Shown one piece after another: positions 25,101-35,575 of a DNA stretch of 64,000 nt (positions are counted from its first letter, which is position 1; each line of letters opens with the position of its first letter). Origin of the DNA: Bursaphelenchus xylophilus (lineage: Eukaryota; Nematoda; Chromadorea; Rhabditida; Aphelenchoididae); the NCBI GenBank assembly GCA_904066235.2, contig CAJFCV020000002.1, positions 4,216,001-4,280,000 of the forward strand. The letters run 5' to 3'. Made by a program: the position numbers and the translations under genes. The notes below the pieces were generated by a model that was given only the letters and a program-made list of their open reading frames with translations, made no database searches and had not been told where the DNA came from.

Positions 25101-25371
25101 TTTGATTTTTAAAAATTACTCTGATTTCACACCGCTGTCCCCAATCGAAACCCCCGCGTAAATCTCGACGGGGTTTTTAATGTTTTATAAAAGGACTTTG
25201 TTTGTGGTTAAGATCCATTGCTTCGTTGGAGGGTTTTATTACCTTTGTTTTTATTAACGCTGATTGTTTTTAGACTACGTTTTATCGATTAATTGAGCTT
25301 TGAACGACCATCTACTGGCTGCTTGGTGAAATTGTAACAGTTTCTCATTGCATTGTTCTAGGGCATCAAAG

Positions 25372-27537
25372 ATGGGTTTGCGCGACAACAAGGAGCATAT
25401 GCTTCTGGCACTCACCTTGGCGGGTGTGGTAATTGGTTGTGCGATTGGGTTTTTGAGCCGACTGGCCCATCCGTCGGACCAGACGATCGAATACATTGGA
25501 TTTCCGGGCGTTGTCCTTATGAATATGTTGAAAATGACGATTTTGCCGTTGGTTGCGGCCAGCTTAATCTCTGGTGAGTTTCGTTGCAAAAAACGTTGAT
25601 GTCCTCATGTCCTTCTTTAAATTTAACGTTTCTAGGGTTGTCCCAACTTGATGCCAAGCAATCCGGTCGGATCGGGGGCTTTGCATTCTGCTACTACGGC
25701 ATGACGACAACTCTAGCAGTTGCCACTGGCATTGCGCTGGTTCTGATCATTCACCCGGGCGACCCAACCATCAGATCCGGCAACTTGACACCAAAGCCCA
25801 TCGAGCACACCAACGTGACGGCGCTCGACAAGATCTTGGATCTGATCAGGAATATGTTCCCGGACAACATTGTCCAGTCGTCTTTCAATACGATAGACAC
25901 TCATCACGAATACTTTACCGACCACAACGGAAATGACCGGCAAAAACTTGTGGTGGAGTATCACATGGGAATGAATGTTCTTGGCATCATTGTGTTCTGC
26001 ATTGCGACCGGTCTGATCATCAGTTTTGTTGGAGAGAAAGCCAAGCCTCTGGCCGACTTCTTCGTAGCATTGGATATTGTCATCACAACCATGGTTGGCC
26101 TTATTATGTGGTAAGTTTTGGAAAACCTGTTTCAGTAAATGAATTGGGAATCAAGTCTAATTGATATTTCAGGTACTCTCCGGTCGGGATTGCTTCACTG
26201 ATCGCCGAAAAGATCCTTGAAATTGATGACATTTTTAAAACCGTCAAAACCTTGGCTATGTACATGATCACGGTGATTGCGGGTTTGGCGATTCATTTGT
26301 TTGTCACCATTCCTACAATTTACTTCTTGGCATCAAGGAAGAATCCGTTCGTTTATATGAGAGGTCTAGGACAAGCCATGGCCACGGCTTTGGGAACGGG
26401 GTCAAGGTAATTTCATAATGTTTTTCCTGCGATTCGTAGTGACGACGTTATTATAGCTGAAAGTTTTTAGTGCTGCCTCTCTGCCGGCAACGTTTAGATG
26501 TTTGGAGCAGAATAACAAATGCGAGCCCAGGTTTACCAAGTTCGTTTTGCCCGTTGGAGCCATGATTAATATGGTAACAAATTACCTTTTAACAAACTAA
26601 CTGAGGCTCCTTTTCCTTACTGTTTTTCAATTTCAGGATGGAACAGCTCTTTATGAAGCCGTCGCTTCAATCTTCATCGCTCAATTGAATGACATCTCGC
26701 TGAGCATTGGCCAAGTCTTAACGGTTTCTCTCACCGCCACGTTGGCCTCAATTGGAGCGGCGTCGATTCCGAGCGCCGGCTTGGTGACAATGCTTATTGT
26801 GCTGACCGCTGTTGGCCTTCCAGTCGAGGACATTTCGTTGATCTTTGCGGTTGATTGGTTTTTGTAAGTTACCCTGCTTTGTCGAAGAATAATGGGCCGT
26901 TATACAGGAGAAGAGTATGAACCGAATAATCTGTTGTGTTTTAGAGACAGACTGCGAACTTGTGTCAACGTCACAGGAGATGGATTTGGCGTGGGCTTTG
27001 TGCAGGCGATGTGCACGCGCGGCGAAGTCGCACCGACTCTAGAGGCAACACCAACTCAGGTGACTTTCCTCGCTTCCAATGTGAGCCTCCCTTCCACTTC
27101 CGCTTATCTTTAGTTCGTTGAGTCCGGGTTTCTTGAATATTATGTTGAGTTATCAATTGTTTACGCACGTATTTGTAAAAAACCAGATTTTTCGAAAAAC
27201 TATTTCTTCCACTGTAGAAATTGTTTTCTTATCGTTAGTCCCGCAGCGAAAACAACCTCGTTTGCGCGCATTTAAAAAGAAAGTCGGACTTTAACGTTGT
27301 GGCCAATCCAATTGCTAATAGGAACCTAATTTGCCCTAAAAGTTGCTTGCTTAAATTGCCTATTAATTTTTACGAGTTGTCCAAATATCTTCATGGTTTC
27401 AGATGTCGGAAGCCAAGTTCTTCAATTCACTGGATCATGTGGATAGAACCAAGTTTGAAGAGAGCACCTCCAGTGCGGCATCGTCCACCGATTCCAACGT
27501 TAGGATAGAGATTGAGCCGGTGAAGCATCGGCTCTGA
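25372..27537 (+). CDS. glt: Excitatory amino acid (glutamate) transporter, SLC1 family
   Basis: Sodium-coupled glutamate/aspartate uptake at the plasma membrane. Exons 25372-25573, 25636-26110, 26173-26406, 26471-26573, 26637-26863, 26945-27059, 27403-27537 give 496 aa. Core motifs: [13 protein letters not shown] in the first scaffold; [15 protein letters not shown] (re-entrant loop 1); [17 protein letters not shown]; and [16 protein letters not shown], the substrate-binding helix with its Arg, Asn and Asp. The large extracellular loop carries possible N-glycosylation sites (NVT). The final exon adds a polar Ser-rich tail ending EPVKHRL. The first ATG follows an acceptor-like TTCTAG by about ten bases. 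In the first re-entrant loop the usual serine run is altered to SSAAS, which may modify kinetics; this is inference. Confidence 0.95.
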
Positions 27538-28431
27538 AGCCTCAATTCCACGCTCTTTATACTCGGTCTTTAACTGAAGTTGTAATTAATCCTCAAAATC
27601 TCTCCAAGTTGCCAGTATGCTTAAGAAGCTTGTCGTGTATAGGGCTCTCAGCACTTTGAGAGACCAGACTATGGGGTTTGATGATGAGGAAATTGAAGAA
27701 GAGGCCAACTTTAACGTATCATAAATTAATCTTCAATTGAAAGGTTGAAATTTTTCGGAATTCTGAGTCTTTCCCCTTTTTTGACCTCCTCCTTTCAAAC
27801 CCCAGTTGTCGTGTTGTATAGTTTGATATTCCATAACTCTGTGAACAGAATATGCTCCTGCTCAACGTGATTTGTTTGCATATCGGTCCTCTGTTATTCG
27901 TTGTAAATCGGAAAAAATAAAGCGTTTAATATTTTTTTTTTCAAGTCGTGTGGAAACACAAACTCCGCAACTTACTTGTGATACACACTACGCAGTAGTC
28001 CCAGAGCTGTCCGAAGCTCTAAAACAGTAAAAGTTATCGAAAATATACAGAAAAAGTTTCGGTTTTCAGGCGACCATTGACAGTCTTAAGATGAAACTTT
28101 AGACATGATATCTCTGAAAAGGCGTTTCGATTTACAAGACAAAAACAAGGAAGGATCGTCTAGAATGTTCTCCACCACAACAACAGTATCAGCATACATT
28201 GATGAAACATGACATTCAGCGGAGCTTCGAATTAATTTAGTCGCTGGTCCGCGTCACACTGCGTAACATCGCAACTTGACCTGCTACACTTTCCGTAGTC
28301 GGCCCATGTTATTGCGGGTAACTTGAGAAGGAGGCACGTTAATTGCGGGTATTTAAGCAATTTAACAGACTGCTTCAACACGGTAGCCCCGAAAGTCCCT
28401 GTGCTTTTTCCGTGATTGCAACTTTTATAAA
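27538..28431. other. Transporter 3' UTR and PhyH upstream region
   Basis: Contains AATAAA near 27916. A 35-codon acidic frame at 27617-27724 lies in the 3' UTR; no splice phase joins it to the transporter. Confidence 0.45.
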
Positions 28432-29606
28432 ATGTCAGGATTGGAATTAACCGTATGTTTTTCAAGCCAATTTTATGCGGACCCAAAGCTTATGGCCTTT
28501 TTAAAATAATGTGTAACCCTTTTAGAATCCGCGCTTCAAAGATGGCAGAGTCCTCACTCGCGAGCAGCTCGAGTTCTACGATAAAAACGGCTTTATTTTA
28601 ATCAAAAACTGCGTCCCGCAAGCCGATCTGAAACGGTTCAAGTAAGCAGATTTGAGAAGAATTGTATGCCTAAAATTTGCATTTTATAGTAAGCGTTTCC
28701 TGGAGATCTCTGAGGGAAAGAACGTCCATCCCCAAATCACTGTCATGAAAGGAGATTGGAAGGACAAGGGTAACATTGAATTTGTCGTCGAAAAGCTTCA
28801 GGATTTCAACGTTGACCCGGTCTTGTTTGATTATTGCAAGCACCCACATGTAAGTTTACAAGCGAACTTGACATTGTGATTCTGAGCCGTTTAAAATGGA
28901 CAATATTTTAGGTGGTGGAAGTGGTCGAAGATTTGATTGGCGGAGATAATGACAGGATCATGGCAATGCATACGATGCTGATCAACAAGCCACCAGACAC
29001 CGGCTCGCTGAAGTCTCGTCACCCAATGCACCAAGACCAGCTGTATTTCCCATTCGGTCCAGAAAACTTTATCTGCTGTGGCTGGACAGCCATGGAGAAG
29101 GTCACCAAAGAAAATGGATGCCTAGTTGTGGTCCCAGGAACCCACAAAACGACCGGAAAACTGCTTCCCCACAAATATCCGGATTGGGAGGGCGGTGTGA
29201 ACAAAGCCTACTACGGCGTGCACGACTACGATCCAAGTCAGGCTCGAGTTCATGTAGAAATGGAGGCGGGAGATACGGTCTTCTTCCATCCCCTTCTTTT
29301 GCACGGCTCTGGCGCGAATCGATCGCAGGGAAGTAGGAGAGCGATTTCTTGCCATTATGCGAACGGTTCGAGATGCCATTACTTTGATGTAGCCGGCACT
29401 CCTGCCGAAGAGCTGGCCAAAGAGGTTGTTGACATGAATAAGAAGCGCGCCAAGCGAATGGGACTCGAATCAAATCTGACCTTTATTGCAAGTTTTTCCC
29501 TTCGCCTTTTAAAACATGAATTTTTTTTGCTAAGATCATCAACTTTTTTCAGGATATCTGGAAGAACTCAGGCCGATGCGTCAACGGTCAACGCGCGCAC
29601 CTCTAG
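28432..29606 (+). CDS. PHYH: Phytanoyl-CoA 2-hydroxylase (PhyH), peroxisomal
   Basis: Fe(II)/2-oxoglutarate dioxygenase that 2-hydroxylates phytanoyl-CoA before peroxisomal alpha-oxidation. Exons 28432-28452, 28526-28641, 28690-28849, 28912-29487, 29553-29606 give 308 aa. Iron ligands are expected in [12 protein letters not shown] (His-x-Asp) and in [15 protein letters not shown] (distal His plus the 2-oxoglutarate Arg). Strong family blocks include [11 protein letters not shown] and [12 protein letters not shown]. The last intron uses a GC donor (GCAAGT at 29488); splicing it gives the family-typical end [17 protein letters not shown]. The last three residues, AHL, fit a PTS1 peroxisomal signal. 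No PTS2-like N-terminus is seen. Confidence 0.95.
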
Positions 29607-29808
29607 AAACGCCAAACTCGCCTTTAATCTTAATTTTATTCGAGTAGAAAGAAACCTTCTCAAGTATATAAACGCAATTAAAATTCTTGATTTGATCAAT
29701 CGGTTCATCGTTCTCTGAGCAATAAATTGAAACCAAAAAATGACTAGAAAGTTTTCGAAAGGTAGCTCCTAAAAACTGCGAAAACATTTACGGCTGATTC
29801 CCCAGAAA

Positions 29809-30886
29809 TCAGTCCTTCTTGATCGCGGGGCCAAGCAGCATTCCTCCGTCGACCACCACAATTGCTCCAGTCATAAACGAGGCCAACTCCGAAGCCATGA
29901 ATAAAATTACGTTGGAAATTTCCTGCAACGTCCCCAGTCGATTCATTGGGACATATGACTCGTAGTTTTTGAATTGCGCATCCGACTCTTCAAGCGTCGT
30001 GTTTCTTGCGATGAAATTGGTCTTTATAACGCCCGGGCTAACCGCATTCACCCGAACCCCGCTTCGAGCGAAATCGTAAGCCATGATTTTTGTCGCATGG
30101 TCCAAAGCGGCTTTGGAGATACGGTAGAACTGCCAGAAAAGGGCAGCGCGCTGGCCACTCACAGAGCTTATGTTGACAATATTCCCATGGGTCTTTTCGA
30201 GGTGAGGCAGAGCTTGGCGGCTCAATGAGAGAACGCTGAAATCCCCATGTCAAACAAAAAATCACCCATAGTAAAGTAATATAATATCAGTCTGTCCAAA
30301 AATCTCTGCAAAATCTCTTATCTTTTACCGTCTATAAAGCCTCTCTCAACTTCTGCGGCCACTCATCAACTTAACGCTTACCTTTCCACATTTATACCCA
30401 TGACTTTGTGAAATTGCTCGGCGGAATGTTCTCCCAAGCTCTTATCATGCGATATGCCGGCGTTATTTATGAGAACATCGAGTTTGCCAAACTTTTCTAC
30501 GGTCTCAGCGATCAGCCGCTTCTGTGTTTGTGGGTCTTGAACTGGGCCAATGACGTAATGAATACTATCCTCACATATTCCATTGGCCTTGAAATCAGAT
30601 ATGGCGTCCTAAAGTGAAAGCCTTGTAAATTGGAAATTGTTTATGAAGCATATTTTTCTCTTCTATAGTGGAAACGAGGCATAAATAACATACCGAAATT
30701 TTTTGCTCGTTTTGGCCGTGAATTGTAACTTTTGCTCCTTTTCGAAGCAACTCAAAGGCTGTTTGCTTTCCAATTCCAGAGTTTGATCCTAAATGTTACA
30801 TGACTACCGTAATACATGCAGATAAAAATGAGTTGCCCTTAAAATTTACCGGTCACAATTACAACTTTTCCTTCAAACTTCATCAT
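29809..30886 (-). CDS. Short-chain dehydrogenase/reductase, classical type
   Basis: NAD(P)-dependent oxidoreductase; substrate unknown. Exons 30886-30850, 30788-30694, 30608-30382, 30235-29809 give 261 aa. The cofactor site TGSNSGIG is formed across the exon 1-2 junction. NNAG is present, and the catalytic Ser and Tyr/Lys appear in ISSVSG and YRISK. The C-terminal block DGGMLLGPAIKKD is typical of this fold. There is no signal peptide or membrane segment, so it is probably cytosolic. Two adjacent ATG codons open the frame and either could be used. Convergent with PhyH, about 200 bp apart. Confidence 0.93.
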
Positions 30887-31914
30887 GCAAAATGGTATCG
30901 CGGAATGTGAAAAACACTGTGGTTTTCGCCGTTCTTAAAGCCGTCCATGTTTGTATAGGGGATTTAGAAAAAATCCCTATATAAAGACAAACATCTTATA
31001 AGGACTAACACACTGGGTGGCATCGCAGATGATAACGACAAAAACAAAGAATCAAGCCTCATTTAGCAGTACACACTTCTGATAAAATGATGTTATGATG
31101 TAATCGAAAGATATGCAAGCGAGACGTTTGTAGGTGATCAAAGTAAACTCAAGTCGTGGAATGTCACAGATTAGCAAACCAAATATTACATTTGATTTTT
31201 GGTTTCCACTTCTTATGTTAGCTCACAGGGGAAGTACTCCAAGTGCGACTCTCAGATTTTGATGAAACTTGGCACAAATTTAGAATATTTTTTTTTAAAA
31301 AATATGCGAGAATCCTAGCTCGCGCTTTGCAAAAACAACCGAGTTTTTTTGATCGAAAGTTGGCGAAATTTTAACATTTTTTTGCTGAATTTCGGCACGA
31401 AAAGTTTCATGCCTATTTCTACCATAGAGGGTAATGTTTCCACAAAGAATCAATTTTTTCCGCACGAAACTGGCAAAGTTGTGGCCAAAAAAGCCATTTT
31501 CTCTCTGACCGCTCTCCACGTTTAGCGTGCTTTCTCGGCGGCAAAAATTGTTCGATAAGCAAAAAAAGCTTTTAGGAATTGATATTTAGTCCATACCCGA
31601 CGTGTGTGCAAAATTTAAAGAAAATCTGAGCGTCGCACTTGGGGTACTTCGCTTGTAAGCTATAACAATCTCAAAAAAAACATTAACGGAAAGCTTCGCC
31701 AAATTCAAAACGCCCCAATTTGTTTACGTCCTGCACAAAAAGGCCAAGACCAATCATCCACAGTATGATCGTAGGTCGAAGCCGGGACCTGATATGTAAT
31801 GAAAGCAATTACCGAATCTTCTTCTTCGCATTGCCCGAAAGAACCAATGCCTGTGCAAGACGCCGCAATTAGCCGAAGAAAGAGGAAGATTTGGGGGGAT
31901 TAGTGTCGGTCGGG
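30887..31914. other. Intergenic with a family C element
   Basis: No gene. Holds family C copy 1 and the shared upstream region between the dehydrogenase (-) and the membrane protein (+), so it should contain both promoters. Confidence 0.45.
31226..31655. mobile_element. Family C element, copy 1
   Basis: Left end CAGGGGAAGTACTCCAAGTG, right end CACTTGGGGTACTTCGCTTG, flanked TCA/TAA. The interior matches copies at 38.7 and 51.7 kb, including GTTTCATGCCTATTTCTACC. Non-coding. Confidence 0.8.
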
Positions 31915-33246
31915 ATGACACCCCACGATATAAACATTACCGTAAGCTATGTCTCTTCTTCAAGTAATAGATGTCTAGCGGTCTTATTGCACAAGACTGT
32001 TTGGTCGGTGTTTGACGGCATGAATTCGATGTTAATTCTTGATCATACCCACACTCTCAACGCTTTCCTTTTTTGTTTTACTTTTATATTTGCCGTAAGT
32101 CATGTCATGCATGTGTGATAATAAAATTTTTTTAGATAGTTTTCGTAATATGCTCGCTGTTTTCGAAGAACAAAGGTGTAATTTGGTTTCTCAAAAGTAA
32201 GTTGTAGCAAAAGAAAAGTTTACGATGTATCTTCACTTAAAACCAACGTTTTGTTGTAGCGTTCCTTGTTCTTCTAGCGTTATCGGCTGTAATAATTGAG
32301 GACGTAAGATGCAACCTTCAAAAAAGTGGATTCTTCAGAATCGGTGAGTCATTTTAAGCTTTATTTTTGAAGATATTTGTGCAAAAAGTACAGCGTTTCA
32401 GTGCCAAAAATTGGACACACTCTTTAGAGTCAAAAATAAATGTTTTGGCATTTCAGTGCTCCTGGTCGATTATGTCTTTGTGTCGGTGGTTGCCACTCTT
32501 CGATCACTTTTGCTGCCAGCCAACATTGAAGCCAAAAAAACGGCTGTAAAAAAATCTTCGCAACACCTCTGCACTCGCGAGGATATTCTGCTAATGGCCA
32601 CCGTCATTCTACTTTCAATTTTTGTTTTTATGCTACAAGGAGTTGCAGAATCAAAGCGAATGGATACTCTGCCAATAGTGTGCGTTGTGATGTTCTTTGG
32701 CGCTGTGCATACAGCTGTGACAATTGCATATACCTGCAGTAATCGTCAAAGTGGGCAGAATGCTGATGAATTTGAAAAAATTGTGGAAAATGAAAATTCG
32801 AAATTGGTAAGCTTTCGGAATTAAAAAAAGGCCTTATATGTATGTACAGTAGCTGCCAATATATTTTGCGGGCCTGACTGCATATAGTGAAGTTTCTCAA
32901 TTTCAGTGTAATCTTCGTGCAATCGTGGAATCGACGATTTTACTCAGTCTTGGAGCAGTAAGTTCTTAGGAACTCAGACTTATCTTTTGCCCTGCCACAC
33001 TTCAAATTCTTCTTTTCAGTTATTTACTCTTGCCCGGTACACTGACTTATTTCCATGCCCTGGAATCTACGAAAATATTTTCTTTGCATTCATGTTTGGT
33101 AAGCCGATTTTGGGAACAGAAACGTTGAATGAATTCCTCGTGATTTCTACCTGCTTTTAGGGCTAGCTGGAATCAACGATCACATTGTTGACATTGGAAA
33201 CTGCAAGAGCTCAAAAGATGACGCCCAAATAGTTCAAATTATTTAG
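31915..33246 (+). CDS. Polytopic (about seven-span) membrane protein, unknown
   Basis: Seven small exons: 31915-32094, 32136-32196, 32260-32343, 32457-32806, 32907-32957, 33020-33098, 33161-33246, 296 aa with all phases consistent. I do not recognise the family. Hydrophobic spans include AFLFCFTFIFAIVFVIC, FLVLLALSAVII, VDYVFVSVVATL, LLMATVILLSIFVFML, IVCVVMFFGAVHTAV, STILLSLGALFTLA and NIFFAFMFGLAGI. The N-terminus has an NIT glycosylation site; an internal ATG at 32020 is an alternative start. A lysine-rich loop separates spans three and four and the tail is short and polar. The span count would suit a receptor or a multi-pass enzyme, but no receptor motif is visible. Confidence 0.75.
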
Positions 33247-33943
33247 CTGTTAACCGGCAGTAAGTCGGAAGTTTAAAATTAAAATGGGTTGAACATTAAA
33301 CTCTATATCCCCATAACTCCTTGTTAAATTTTTCTCCCGTCGTTTTTTGTCATCGCATTCCATGAACCCAGTGGAAATCGTTGGAAAGCGGCGACGGATA
33401 GAACCAACTCCCATGACCACCCGCTTAATCACCCTGTTTTTACACCCATGTCTCGTTGAGTGCGTTTGCACCCGAACGCCGAATCCCTAAGGAATTTTCG
33501 TGAACTTTCGGTCAACGATCGCCACCAAGTTACAATTATTTCCCTTCATCGTGTGTAAAGTAAATCGAATACAATTTTCCGGTGGAGAAGTCGATTCCGA
33601 ACCTTGTGAGTAAACAGAAAACCGTCTACAAGGATTACAATGAGAACGAAAAAGATGTTTGAAAAACAAATTACTGGATTGTAAAGCAATGTAAGAACTC
33701 TGATTTGTCACGGTAGACGTAACATTAAAATTTAAAAAAGCCTTTGTTATAAGTAGGATGTAAACTCGGAAGATTCGACACTTCTTTCTGAGTAATTGTG
33801 GAGTTTTCCGACGCAAAGAAAACCATCTGGAGGCGTTTCAGCTGACCATTTGGCTAGCTGGTCTCACTACGATCCAAATCTTGTCAACAAATGTCAACAC
33901 GGAACTTGTATTATATTTTCTCAAAACAACTTCATACGTCTTA

Positions 33944-34958
33944 CAAGGGAATGGTTTGAACTGTCCGTGAGCTTTCAACATAGGACCCCAAAATTCTGAA
34001 AGAGCGTACAAAATTTAGTAGGAATCCGTTTTCCGTTTTTGCCGAATGGTCTTGGGAGACGAGAAATATCGACAGAAAGATCCGACTAAAAAGAATCGAA
34101 AGAGAGAAAAGATGAACCGAAAGGCTCAGAAAAGCGTCACCAATTAGTCTAGTGGAAAAAGTTCCACGCACAAATCTTTTGGCCGAGGGAGGTCTTGGAG
34201 GTTCGAGTCCAGCCGAAACGGATATCCTCGGCTTGGACGTGCATGTCCGTTACTGTATTCTATAGCTATGTAAAAAAAATTTTAAATTTATTCAAGTGTT
34301 TTACAGATTTTTTTGCAAAATTTCAAAAAAAATTAACAATTTGGCAACATTGTTGAGTTTTCAATGATACCATTTGTCAATCTTCTGGTACGTTAACAAT
34401 TTTTTTGGACCATTCCAGAAGGTTTTTCAGGAACTTGCAGATTTTTTCGAGTTTCCAGAAAAGAATATTGTCAAATTTTCACCTTTTCTTAAAATTTTGC
34501 AAAAAAAGTTGAAAAGACAATTTTTGGGTCCCTGCGTCAGCGTATAGTGGACTGCGTGTATATTTACGAAAAAGTCGATTTTGAATTTTTTGGTATAAAA
34601 TGACTGTAGACATGTGTTTAACAAACGCCCAAAATATTTTTCCCAAATTCTGCCGGGAAGGTATAAATATGCGTAAATTTGTCCTTTTTAGAATTTTATG
34701 CCTCACGGCGTCATAAAAAGAGGTAATGACTCGAAATTCTGGATATATACGTTTTTGGTGATTGAGCATTCAATTTTTTGAAAATTAAGTTTCTAAGATT
34801 ACTGTAACATAAATATATTAAAACTGGTCGATAAAAATCGACCGTCCCAAGACCATTCGGCAAAAACGGAAAACGGATTCCTACTAAAATTTTTACGCTC
34901 TTTCAGAATTTGTGGGTCTCATGTTGAAAGCTCACGGACAGTTCAAACCATTCCCTTG
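33944..34958. mobile_element. Family G inverted-repeat element with a tRNA-like internal segment
   Basis: Arms of about 115-120 bp begin CAAGGGAATGGTTTGAACTG and are flanked by TTA on both sides, a PIF/Harbinger-type duplication. The terminal CAAGGGAA is shared with family F. The interior is AT-rich, with a tRNA-like block next to the left arm and no transposase. Confidence 0.82.
34143..34213 (+). other. tRNA-like block inside family G element
   Basis: A-box TAGTCTAGTGG (34145-34155) and B-box GGTTCGAGTCC (34200-34210) at tRNA-like spacing. T-arm pairing fails beyond two bases, so it is a promoter relic or SINE head, not a working tRNA. Confidence 0.5.
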
Positions 34959-35299
34959 TTAGCACACCGCTGGAAATTTCTGCCAGTTAATGCGCCGGAA
35001 AAGAATCATTAAAACGTTCCGTTTGTAACGCTTTCAAGCAAAAGGAAAAATCATCGCATAAAATTGCGTCTCATGAAGAATCATGTGTTTTTGTTATCAG
35101 GCAGCTAAGCAGCTTTTCTTTTTGGCTGCCAAACAAATGCAGCTGTAAGCCGCTTGGAGGCTTGATGCTTCCAAAATACCCGACAAATGCCAACGGCTTA
35201 TGGTAAACCAAATGTACATTCGGACAAATCGATTGCTCCACCTTCCCATCAATCTTGTAACCACAACTGCTCAGCGTGCGGACGGACACGCCCCGAGCG

Positions 35300-35320
35300 C
35301 GGATAAGATATAAACTCGTC
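35300..35320 (+). promoter_or_regulatory. TATA-like site upstream of secreted peptide gene
   Basis: GATATAAACT at about 35306-35315 lies some 60 bases before the ATG at 35375, a plausible position for a TATA element with a short leader. Based on sequence match only. Confidence 0.3.
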
Positions 35321-35374
35321 GATGGTCAGTAGATTAAGCCACACAGCGACGCTTCTAATTTCTTGTTCTTCGGG

Positions 35375-35575
35375 ATGAAAACTTTATTAATTCTTCTGGT
35401 ACTCGCCATCTTTTGTATGCACTCAACTTCCGCACAATCGGATTGGACAGGCTCGGGCACCATACTGGATCCTATTGGAGGAGACCTGGCTTACCAAGGC
35501 CCTCCTCGATACACCAGCTACAACAATTACTACCGAGGATACTCGCCCTACTACAACTACGGATTCTTCGGCTAG
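35375..35575 (+). CDS. Small secreted Tyr/Gly-rich peptide precursor
   Basis: Single exon, 66 aa. Signal peptide MKTLLILLVLAIFCMHSTSA is followed by a mature part of about 46 residues rich in Tyr, Gly and Pro (YNNYYRGYSPYYNYGFFG). No cysteines remain in the mature part and no dibasic cleavage sites are seen. Nematodes carry many Gly/Tyr-rich secreted peptides, some epidermal and infection-induced and some structural; membership is only suggested. AATAAA follows at 35660 and a TATA-like site precedes. The ATG starts directly with a good signal peptide, so the start is well supported. Confidence 0.75.
   Translation: MKTLLILLVLAIFCMHSTSAQSDWTGSGTILDPIGGDLAYQGPPRYTSYNNYYRGYSPYYNYGFFG

Larger units (their letters stand above)
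19710..25371. other. 5.6-kb gene-poor stretch
   Basis: No supported gene on either strand; frames are short, AT-rich and lack splice-consistent partners. It contains a family E element (22011-22195), a family C terminal fragment (21815-21866) and a short two-unit tandem (CTACTCTGAT, near 24838-24912). Confidence 0.5.
33247..35374. other. Intergenic with a large foldback element
   Basis: No protein gene. Contains family G element 33944-34958 and then the upstream region of a small secreted-peptide gene. Confidence 0.5.

Noticed and set aside
27617..27724. 35-codon acidic frame after the glutamate transporter
   Set aside because: No splice phase connects it in frame, and it lies before the polyadenylation signal; most likely 3' UTR.
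34143..34213. Functional tRNA gene
   Set aside because: A and B boxes are present, but T-arm pairing fails and no clear acceptor stem forms.
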